From NCBI GenBank assembly GCA_910588985.1, contig CAJURO010000022.1, positions 1 through 29,403 of the forward strand: a DNA stretch of 29,403 bases, read 5' to 3'. Both the position numbers and the translations under genes were made by a program. Source of the stretch: an uncultured Eggerthellaceae bacterium. Its GTDB lineage: Bacteria; Actinomycetota; Coriobacteriia; Coriobacteriales; Eggerthellaceae. Shown here one piece after another: positions 23,659-29,403 of the stretch. Each line of letters opens with the position of its first letter. The stretch's first letter is position 1. The notes below the pieces were generated by a model. That model saw nothing but the letters and a program-made list of their open reading frames with translations, ran no database searches and was not told the DNA's origin.

Positions 23659-23684
23659 CATCAGTAACGAAACGAAGAGCGCGT

Positions 23685-24419
23685 CTATGAGATATGACCA
23701 AGAAAGTCTTTTGTGCGCTCAGATGTGGGATGGTCGAACACCTCATCAGGTGTCCCCTCTTCAACGATTATGCCGCCATCCATGAAGACAACGCGATCGG
23801 CAACATCACGCGCGAATCCCATCTCATGGGTAACAACGATCATGGTCATGCCTTCGCTCGCGAGGTCTTTCATAACGCCGAGGACATCACGCACAAGCTC
23901 TGGGTCAAGAGCACTGGTAGCCTCATCAAAGAGCATGACATGAGGATTCATCGCAAGGGCACGCGCGATAGCAACGCGCTGTTGCTGGCCGCCAGAAAGC
24001 TCAGCGGGCTTGTAGTCAACACGATCTGCCAGTCCTACCTTCGCGAGTTCCTCAAGCGCGACCTTCTCGGCTTCCTCTTTTGATCGTTTCAGAACCTTGC
24101 GCTGGGCAAGCATGACGTTTTTCTTCGCTGTCAAGTTCGGGAAGAGGTTGAAGCTCTGGAATACCATCCCCAAGCGGCTTCGCACCTCGTTCAAGTTGGT
24201 GTGCTTATCGCACACATCTATGTCCTCGAACCAGATATGGCCAGAAGTAGGCGTTTCGAGACGATTGATGCATCGAAGCATCGTTGACTTGCCGCTGCCG
24301 GATGGACCAAGCACGACAACGACCTCACCGCGCTTGACCTCAAGATTGATATCGCGGAGGACCTGAGTGTCGCCAAAGGACTTTTCAAGATTCTGAATGC
24401 GGATGACGGGCTTATCCAT
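23685..24419 (-). CDS. glnQ: Polar amino-acid ABC transporter ATP-binding protein (GlnQ family)
   Basis: This ATPase subunit powers uptake of a polar amino acid. The 244-residue protein has Walker A GPSGSGKS (38-45), Q-loop VFQSFNLFP (Q88), signature LSGGQQQRVAIARAL (141-155), Walker B VMLFDEATSALDPE (161-174) and the switch histidine in VVTHEMGFA. The stretches NLFPNLTA and DEATSALDPELV are typical of the GlnQ/HisP/ArtP group (PAAT family). Substrate cannot be read from this subunit. The ATG overlaps the end of the permease gene by 8 bases, so the two are translationally coupled. A strong terminator follows. Confidence 0.95.
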   Translation of the reverse strand: MDKPVIRIQNLEKSFGDTQVLRDINLEVKRGEVVVVLGPSGSGKSTMLRCINRLETPTSGHIWFEDIDVCDKHTNLNEVRSRLGMVFQSFNLFPNLTAKKNVMLAQRKVLKRSKEEAEKVALEELAKVGLADRVDYKPAELSGGQQQRVAIARALAMNPHVMLFDEATSALDPELVRDVLGVMKDLASEGMTMIVVTHEMGFARDVADRVVFMDGGIIVEEGTPDEVFDHPTSERTKDFLGHIS

Positions 24420-25857
24420 CGTTCCTACCCTTCATCTTCATGCCAAGCGAATCATCTGCTATCACTTGAGGACCGTGAGAAAAACCTTCGCTCAAGCGCA
24501 TTTGCTGTGCAACCGCAGCTTCGCTTCCTTCTGCGGCGACTGCGCCGACCGTACCCGAGAGGGATGCAGGCGTCTTTTCAGGAAGCGCATTGCGCTTGCG
24601 CTGTTTCGGGCGTCCGCCAACGAGGCGCTCTTCCATAACGTTGATGACCTTCGTGAGTGGAATGGTCACTACGAGGTAGAACAGAGCAGCAACGATATAT
24701 GGCGTTACGTTGCCTGTTGCGGCAGTGATCGTCTTGCTGAACATCATGATCTCCATGACGCCAACCGCAGCGAGAAGCGAAGTGTCCTTGTACATAAGGA
24801 TGAACTCGCTTGTCATCGTTGGGATCACACGACGGAATGTTTGGGGGATGATGACATAGATCATGGCTTGTGCGCCATTCATCCCAAGGCTGCGAGCAGC
24901 TTCGAATTGGCCTTTGTTGATGGACTGTATGCCTGCGCGGAAGATCTCAGCAAGATAGGCGCTGGAGTTCATCGTAAGCACGACGATGCCTAGGACGAAG
25001 TTATCGATCTGGACACCAAGGAGCGGCAGGCCAAAGAAAGCGATATATATCTGCAAGAACAATGGCGTTCCACGAATGATGTTGATGTAGAGGCTGCCGA
25101 TCCCACGCAGAAGGCGGTTCTTCGCCATGCGCAAGAAGCTCCAGCAAAGACCAAGCGGTATGGCAAGAGGAAAGCTGATGGCCACAAGCGCCAAGGCTAG
25201 GAGCCAACCCCAAAAGACCACGGGAACCGTCGTTACGACGATGGTAGGATCGAAGAAGAGATGAAGGAACTTGTTCGAATTCCATGCTTGCACCCAGGCT
25301 TGATCGCCAAGCCAGGTGGAAAGCTCTTCTTGAGGTGTCGTACCCGTCACATTGATGACCTTGCCACCATCAGGGATGGTGTTCTCTGCACCATCAGAGG
25401 TTGTGTATGCTCCTTCAACGCTAAAGGAGCCACCCTCTACTGGAAAGCGCGCATTGTTCATCTCGAGCATGATCATCGTTCCAGCAGGAGCTGCATCATC
25501 AAACGTGACAGTGACGCTGTTCCCACCCTCGTTGACCTCATAGGGAATGTTCAAGCGCTTCAAGCCATCGAGCACCGTAACGGTCGTGCCGTCGCTTGGC
25601 ATGGTTGAGCCTTCGGGGAGGGTCAACGTAACGCTCTTGATGGCTTCTTCCTCTGATGACTGTCCTTGCCAGGTGATGCGTGTATTAGTGGCGCCCATGA
25701 TCCCATCAGCACCATCTTGATTGCTCTTCGCCGTGAAGCGCTCAGTAGTCAATGCCTCAGCCTGCGCAGGCATGAAAAGCGGCATGAATGTAGCAAGCAG
25801 CGCCACGGCCAAAAGCAGCAGGGGCAGGCGCTGTGCCCACCCCTGTCCTTTGTTCAC
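24412..25857 (-). CDS. Amino-acid ABC transporter permease with an added extracytoplasmic domain
   Basis: The 481-residue protein is about twice the length of a normal PAAT permease. Residues 1-35 look like a signal sequence ending PAQAEA. Residues about 36-175 form a polar, beta-strand-like region (SVTLTLPEGSTMPSDGTTVT, SVTVTFDDAAPAG) that should lie outside the membrane and is unrelated to the usual solute-binding fold. The membrane domain (about 205-410) has the EAA loop EAARSLGMNGAQAMIYVIIP (319-338), IRGTPLFLQIYIAFFG and KDTSLLAAVGVMEIM. About 70 cytoplasmic residues end it. GTG at 25857, four bases after the lipoprotein stop, is the likely start; an ATG at 25914 would sit inside the lipoprotein gene. 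The Shine-Dalgarno is weak, so coupling is likely. Confidence 0.9.
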   Translation of the reverse strand: MNKGQGWAQRLPLLLLAVALLATFMPLFMPAQAEALTTERFTAKSNQDGADGIMGATNTRITWQGQSSEEEAIKSVTLTLPEGSTMPSDGTTVTVLDGLKRLNIPYEVNEGGNSVTVTFDDAAPAGTMIMLEMNNARFPVEGGSFSVEGAYTTSDGAENTIPDGGKVINVTGTTPQEELSTWLGDQAWVQAWNSNKFLHLFFDPTIVVTTVPVVFWGWLLALALVAISFPLAIPLGLCWSFLRMAKNRLLRGIGSLYINIIRGTPLFLQIYIAFFGLPLLGVQIDNFVLGIVVLTMNSSAYLAEIFRAGIQSINKGQFEAARSLGMNGAQAMIYVIIPQTFRRVIPTMTSEFILMYKDTSLLAAVGVMEIMMFSKTITAATGNVTPYIVAALFYLVVTIPLTKVINVMEERLVGGRPKQRKRNALPEKTPASLSGTVGAVAAEGSEAAVAQQMRLSEGFSHGPQVIADDSLGMKMKGRNDG

Positions 25858-25861
25858 GATC

Positions 25862-26689
25862 TTATTCAGCTGAAACACCAAACCATTTCTGATAAAGCTC
25901 GTTGTAAGTGCCATTATCCTTCAATTCAGCGATCGCCTCATTGATGGCGGCGGTCAATGCTGGGTTGTCCTGGCTGACCACGATAGCGTATTGCTCACCG
26001 GTGGGGATCTCAGCGATGATGTCCATATCGGTGTAAGCGTTCGCTACATAGTACTGCACAACGGGAAGGTCAGAAGCGATCGCATCGATCTGGCCAGCCT
26101 GAAGTGCTGCAAAGACAGCAGTCATCTCGTCGAATGGGATAACATCGGCGCCCTCGATGTTCTCAACTGCCCAATCGTAGCCGGTCGTGCCAGACTGCGC
26201 ACCGATCTTCTTTCCAGCAAGCTGATCGACGCTGGTATAGCCAGAATCCTTCATAACGACGATGCCTTGGTTGGAATCCATGATCACGTCAGTGAAGTCG
26301 ATCTCCTTCTTGCGATCCTCGGTGATGGTGAAGCCAGAAGCGCCAACGTCTGCTTTACCACCTGCGCTGATCATAGGAACGATGGTGTCGAACTTAGTGG
26401 AGGGCAGATACTCAGCCTCAAGGCCCATCTGCTCCGCAATAGCTTTCATGAGGTCAACCTCGAAGCCTACAGCCTCTTCGCCTTCCAAATTCTCGAATGG
26501 CGGGAAGTCAAGAGATGCAGCAATGGTGAGCTTGCCATCATTGACCAGCACGATCTCATCGGTAGTTGCTTCAGAGGCAGCTGATGAGGAAGCGCTGCTC
26601 GAGGAAGCGCCCTGCGAGCAACCTACGAGAGCAAATGCGCATATCGCAAGTGCTGCCGTGGTCAACGCAACAACTTTCTTCAGTTTCAT
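25862..26689 (-). CDS. Amino-acid ABC transporter substrate-binding lipoprotein
   Basis: This extracellular binding protein captures the substrate for the adjacent permease. The 275-residue protein has a lipoprotein signal ending in the lipobox LVGC (C24), then a Ser/Ala-rich tether (26-40). A type II periplasmic-binding fold of the SBP_bac_3 family follows: TIAASLDFPPFENLEGEEAVGFEVDL-type start, SGFTITEDRKKEIDFTDV, and a C-terminal AIAELKDNGTYNELYQKWFG. The substrate is probably a polar amino acid, but which one cannot be told. ATG has AAAGGG at 6 bases. It is first in a three-gene importer operon and is preceded by promoter-overlapping inverted repeats. Confidence 0.95.
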   Translation of the reverse strand: MKLKKVVALTTAALAICAFALVGCSQGASSSSASSSAASEATTDEIVLVNDGKLTIAASLDFPPFENLEGEEAVGFEVDLMKAIAEQMGLEAEYLPSTKFDTIVPMISAGGKADVGASGFTITEDRKKEIDFTDVIMDSNQGIVVMKDSGYTSVDQLAGKKIGAQSGTTGYDWAVENIEGADVIPFDEMTAVFAALQAGQIDAIASDLPVVQYYVANAYTDMDIIAEIPTGEQYAIVVSQDNPALTAAINEAIAELKDNGTYNELYQKWFGVSAE

Positions 26690-26717
26690 TGATACCCTTT
26701 CTCTGAATTTCTCTCTC

Positions 26718-26747
26718 CATACTACATAGTATGAGCAAAATGCTCAA
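26718..26747 (-). promoter_or_regulatory. Promoter of the ABC importer operon with two overlapping inverted repeats
   Basis: A -35 TTGAGC (26742-26747) and a -10 TAGTAT (26719-26724) are spaced 17 bases on the minus strand. The -10 lies within a perfect 7+7 inverted repeat (CATACTA-2-TAGTATG, 26718-26733). The -35 region lies within another (TGAGCA-3-TGCTCA, 26732-26746). The arrangement suggests a repressor operator, for example for an amino-acid-responsive regulator. The core promoter itself is only moderate. Confidence 0.45.
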
Positions 26748-26829
26748 AGGAGATGCTGATATGGCTTTTGCGGACTTCACAACAGGCAGACGGCTGCGGC
26801 TCCTCTTTCTGTAAGGGAACAATGCGTCT

Positions 26830-27648
26830 TCAAAGTGCAGCAAGACGGGTCTGTGCTTGTCCAACAAGCTTAAGAGAGCCGCCATGCTCGATGACGAATG
26901 CAAGGTTCTCACGTTCAGCTTCCTTGTTGCCTAGACGATAGAAGGCGCTCCCCTCGTTCCAGGCATACTCAACACGAACGCGCATGGGATAACCTGGGTT
27001 TGTCTTCACGACCTCATCGAGCTTCACGACATCATGAAGGTCACCCTTTTTGCGCGCATCGAACACCATCTTCTGACTGTTGAGATAGGCGCGGCGCTCA
27101 GTTGCCGCGCCGCTTGTCTGACCTCGGAGAAGATCCAAACCTTTCTCTATGAGGCTTATCGTCTCATCGAGCGTTCGCATCTTCTCGGAAAGCGGCACGA
27201 GGTTCACGAGGGTCCCTGCTTTTGCTTCGGGCTTTCTTGCAGCCTCGATGCTGTGCTCGATGCCATCGTATATCTTCTGAGCCTCATCAATCCGCCCAAC
27301 CTCAAGAAGCGCTTGTGCGTATGTTGAGAGATACCAAGCACCGCTTTCGTTGCAAGGGAAAGAGATGTTCGATGCGAGCTGCGCACCATCATGAACGAGC
27401 TTTTCAGGATCGCATGCATCGTTATAGGTCGCTAAGAGGGCAGATGTCTTCGCCTCTGCTTTTCGCTCAAAGATGTTGAACCCGATGATCATGCCAAGAA
27501 AAAGAAGCGCTATCTCAATGAGCATGCCAGAGAAGGAAGAAGCCATGATCTGGCCATACGCAAGAGAGTAGACAGTAGAGGTGATAACAGGAAGCGCAAC
27601 TGCGATGATGCAGACATAAATGGTGTACTTCTTGAAATACGGGAGCAT
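26830..27648 (-). CDS. Membrane-anchored helical-repeat (TPR-like) protein, function unknown
   Basis: The 272-residue protein starts with two transmembrane helices (about residues 8-30 and 38-60). About 210 helical, cytoplasmic residues follow. These contain TPR-like periodicity: STYAQALLEVGRIDEAQKIY (about 107-126), a middle region rich in helix formers, and a final EGSAFYRLGNKEAERENLAF. TPR arrays bind other proteins, but no partner can be named. It lies 42 bases after the oxidoreductase gamma gene and 140 bases before the ABC importer, all same-strand, so it may be in the oxidoreductase operon. Start ATG has GAGGGG close upstream. I do not recognise a named family. Confidence 0.75.
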   Translation of the reverse strand: MLPYFKKYTIYVCIIAVALPVITSTVYSLAYGQIMASSFSGMLIEIALLFLGMIIGFNIFERKAEAKTSALLATYNDACDPEKLVHDGAQLASNISFPCNESGAWYLSTYAQALLEVGRIDEAQKIYDGIEHSIEAARKPEAKAGTLVNLVPLSEKMRTLDETISLIEKGLDLLRGQTSGAATERRAYLNSQKMVFDARKKGDLHDVVKLDEVVKTNPGYPMRVRVEYAWNEGSAFYRLGNKEAERENLAFVIEHGGSLKLVGQAQTRLAAL

Positions 27649-27690
27649 ATCCCCTCGCCTTCTGCGCTTCTTTATGCGTAGTGCATCGCT

Positions 27691-28227
27691 CTAAGCGTCA
27701 ATACCGAGCTGCACTGCGATCTTGTTCTTCTCGATGAGCGCCGCCTTGCGAGGAGGCACGCATTTCTCGATAGCTTGATCGAGCACGTCTCGCGAACAGA
27801 ACCCAACAAGGCTCCAGAGCTTTCCAAGAAGCACGATGTTGGCGAGGCCGTCAAGACCATTTTCCTGCGCGATCTTCGCGGCGGGGATCCCCACAACCGT
27901 GCATCCCTCAGGCACTACCTCGGGCTCGATCAAGGAGGAATCATACACGACAGCTGCACCTTGGGATACATCCGTGATGAATCTGTCATATGAAGGCTGA
28001 TTCATCGCCAAGAGTGCATTGGGGCTTTGGATCAGAGGAGATCCGATCGGCTCTGATGAAAGGGTCACCGAGCAATTCGCTGTTCCGCCACGCATCTCAG
28101 GCCCGTATGAAGGGAACCATGAAACTTCTGCGTTTTCAATAAGGCCTGCATATGCAATCACCTTGCCTGCAAAAAGCGTGCCCTGACCTCCAAATCCTGC
28201 AAGTATTGCTCTTAATTCGACTGACAT
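27691..28227 (-). CDS. 2-oxoacid:ferredoxin oxidoreductase, gamma subunit
   Basis: The gamma subunit is part of a multi-subunit enzyme that oxidatively decarboxylates a 2-oxoacid to acyl-CoA while reducing ferredoxin. The 178-residue protein has the family start ILAGFGGQGTLFAGKVIAYA (about 8-27), SWFPSYGPEMRGGTANCSV (about 36-54), and NALLAMNQPSYDRF. These match the POR gamma domain in full. The ATG directly follows the beta-subunit stop (TAG-ATG), with GGAG further upstream. Gene order alpha-beta-gamma fits the VorB/KorAB type. The substrate may be a branched-chain 2-oxoacid or 2-oxoglutarate; the sequence does not settle it. Confidence 0.93.
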   Translation of the reverse strand: MSVELRAILAGFGGQGTLFAGKVIAYAGLIENAEVSWFPSYGPEMRGGTANCSVTLSSEPIGSPLIQSPNALLAMNQPSYDRFITDVSQGAAVVYDSSLIEPEVVPEGCTVVGIPAAKIAQENGLDGLANIVLLGKLWSLVGFCSRDVLDQAIEKCVPPRKAALIEKNKIAVQLGIDA

Positions 28228-29055
28228 CTATTCGCCACGCTCCTGCCTTACGATGGGACTCTCCTTGGCACGAGCGAACGCTGCCTCAGCTGCGTTCGCA
28301 TATCCTTCTGCCTTTACATCCTTGTAAACACCAAGGGGGTAATACGGCAGCATGTTCTCACGCATCCATTCGAAGGACTGCTCTGGTGTCATGCCCCAGT
28401 TAGTAGGGCAGGTGCTCACCACCTCGATAAGCGAGTACCCCGCCTTCTCAGCTTGCGTTTCGAATGCACGCTTGATCGCTTTCTTGGCACGACGGATGTT
28501 CTTAGGGGTATCAACGCATACTCGCTCAAGATACGCAACGCCATCAAGCGTGGAGAGCAGCTCGCATATGCGAATAGGATAGCCAGCATACGATACATCG
28601 CGCCCATAGGGTGATGTTTGCGTGACCTGATTGGGCAGTGAGGTCGGTGCCATCTGGCCACCGGTCATACCATAGATGGCATTGTTGATGAAGATGACCG
28701 TGATATTCTCACCGCGCGTTGCAGCATGGATCGTCTCGGCCATGCCAATGGAAGCGAGGTCTCCATCTCCTTGGTATGCGAACACCATATGCTTAGGATG
28801 CACGCGCTTCGCAGCAGTGGCAACAGCGGGCGCACGGCCATGGGCGGCTTCGATCATGTCGCAGCCGAAAAAGTCATAAGCAAGCACTGAGCAACCTACT
28901 GGCACAACGCCGATCGTCTCGCCCTCGCAGTCAAGCTCGTCAATGCTCTCTGCAACCAAGCGCTCTACGATTCCATGAGTGCATCCAGGGCAATAATTCG
29001 TGACAACAGGCAATAATGAGCGAGGACGCTCGAATACGACTTCCATTTCACTCAT
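28228..29055 (-). CDS. 2-oxoacid:ferredoxin oxidoreductase, beta subunit (thiamine-diphosphate-binding)
   Basis: This subunit binds thiamine diphosphate. The protein, 275 residues from the chosen start, has NYCPGCTHGIVERLVAE (20-36, C22 and C25), a third cysteine in PVGCSVLAYDFF, AHGRAPAVATAAKR and the thiamine-diphosphate/Mg motif GDGDLASIG (96-104) with the paired NN at 124-125, then IYGMTGGQMAPTS. This is the VorC/KorB/OorB style beta. Three starts are possible; the ATG at 29055 is best, since AAGGGGAG is 8 bases upstream, while GTG at 29064 is too close to it. It directly abuts the gamma gene. Confidence 0.95.
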   Translation of the reverse strand: MSEMEVVFERPRSLLPVVTNYCPGCTHGIVERLVAESIDELDCEGETIGVVPVGCSVLAYDFFGCDMIEAAHGRAPAVATAAKRVHPKHMVFAYQGDGDLASIGMAETIHAATRGENITVIFINNAIYGMTGGQMAPTSLPNQVTQTSPYGRDVSYAGYPIRICELLSTLDGVAYLERVCVDTPKNIRRAKKAIKRAFETQAEKAGYSLIEVVSTCPTNWGMTPEQSFEWMRENMLPYYPLGVYKDVKAEGYANAAEAAFARAKESPIVRQERGE

Positions 29056-29060
29056 CTTGC

Positions 29061-29403
29061 TCACTCCCCTTCGTCTGCTCTTGCGAGCGCTTGATCGATT
29101 GCTTCAAGAACATCATCGGGTGTTGGAATGACGCCTCCAGTACGCCCAAGGAACTCAACAGGCGCTGCACCCTCTACTGCAAGGCGCACATCTTCGACCA
29201 TCTGCCCCATGTTCATCTCAACACTCAAGAACACACGGGCTTGGCATTCGGCGATCGCACGCGAGGGGAACGGCCAAAGCGTTATAGGTCGAATAAGCCC
29301 TGCGCGAATACCACGCTCGCGAGCTATGTTGACAGCGCTTCGAGCAATGCGCGCTGCAGCGCCGAATGCCACGATAGCGATATCAGCATCCTCGGTGCGA
29401 TAT
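29061..29403 (-). CDS. vorB: 2-oxoacid:ferredoxin oxidoreductase, alpha subunit, C-terminal part (runs off the right edge)
   Basis: About 113 C-terminal residues are visible. They include AIVAFGAAARIARSAVN, GLIRPITLWPFPSRAI, FLSVEMNMGQMVEDVRLAVE, VEFLGRTGGVIPTPDDVLEAI and the stop. These match the transketolase C-terminal-like domain of VorB-type (3-methyl-2-oxobutanoate dehydrogenase) alpha subunits, which also occur in 2-oxoglutarate enzymes. The stop region lies just before the beta gene, so the subunits are one operon. The N-terminal domains, and any ferredoxin-like delta subunit, are outside the window. The symbol is my best guess for the family, not for the substrate. Confidence 0.88.
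   Translation of the reverse strand, partial: YRTEDADIAIVAFGAAARIARSAVNIARERGIRAGLIRPITLWPFPSRAIAECQARVFLSVEMNMGQMVEDVRLAVEGAAPVEFLGRTGGVIPTPDDVLEAIDQALARADEGE

Noticed and set aside
1..29403. CRISPR arrays, insertion sequences, prophage, tRNA or rRNA genes
   Set aside because: None seen by eye: no regularly spaced repeats, no transposase or integrase, and no tRNA-like cloverleaf noticed. A formal scan was not possible.

Overview
This window comes from a bacterial chromosome with roughly half G+C. Every supported gene lies on the minus strand, so it reads from right to left. Gene content and order point to an anaerobic actinomycete of the class Coriobacteriia: rpsO-pnp-dapB-dapA-rnj-ftsK-rodZ-yajQ-rimO-pgsA/cinA-recA-recX-rny-spoVS-miaB-miaA, plus a 2-oxoacid:ferredoxin oxidoreductase, a rubrerythrin and a Gram-positive LexA box at recA. 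The moderate G+C suggests something near Cryptobacterium rather than the GC-rich Eggerthella. That placement is inference from memory and was not checked by search.

In transcription order, the right end (29.4-27.7 kb) holds the end of a 2-oxoacid:ferredoxin oxidoreductase operon (alpha C-terminus, beta, gamma). A membrane-anchored helical-repeat protein of unknown function follows. Next is a three-gene polar amino-acid ABC importer: lipoprotein, a permease with an unusual extracytoplasmic domain, and the ATPase. It ends in a strong hairpin. A rubrerythrin, a zinc-ribbon/PASTA membrane protein, recO and rpsO come next, several with their own promoters and terminators.

The rest is an informational, envelope and RNA-decay block that resembles the Bacillus/Clostridium rpsO-to-miaB region. 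It has pnp, dapB, dapA, rnj (RNase J), ftsK, rodZ, yajQ, rimO, a fused pgsA-cinA gene, recA with an SOS box inside its promoter, recX, rny (RNase Y), a GHKL ATPase, spoVS, miaB and the start of miaA. Three core RNA-decay enzymes (PNPase, RNase J, RNase Y) are encoded within 17 kb.

No mobile element, CRISPR array, tRNA or rRNA was seen, and no non-coding gap exceeds 300 bases; the longest (about 290 bases) is upstream of recA. There is no obvious new defence or biosynthetic system. The most unusual items are the PgsA-CinA fusion, the GHKL ATPase sitting between rny and spoVS, a terminator-like hairpin inside the rny leader, the permease with an added extracytoplasmic domain, the kinase-less zinc-ribbon/PASTA protein, and several perfect inverted repeats lying on promoters or leaders.
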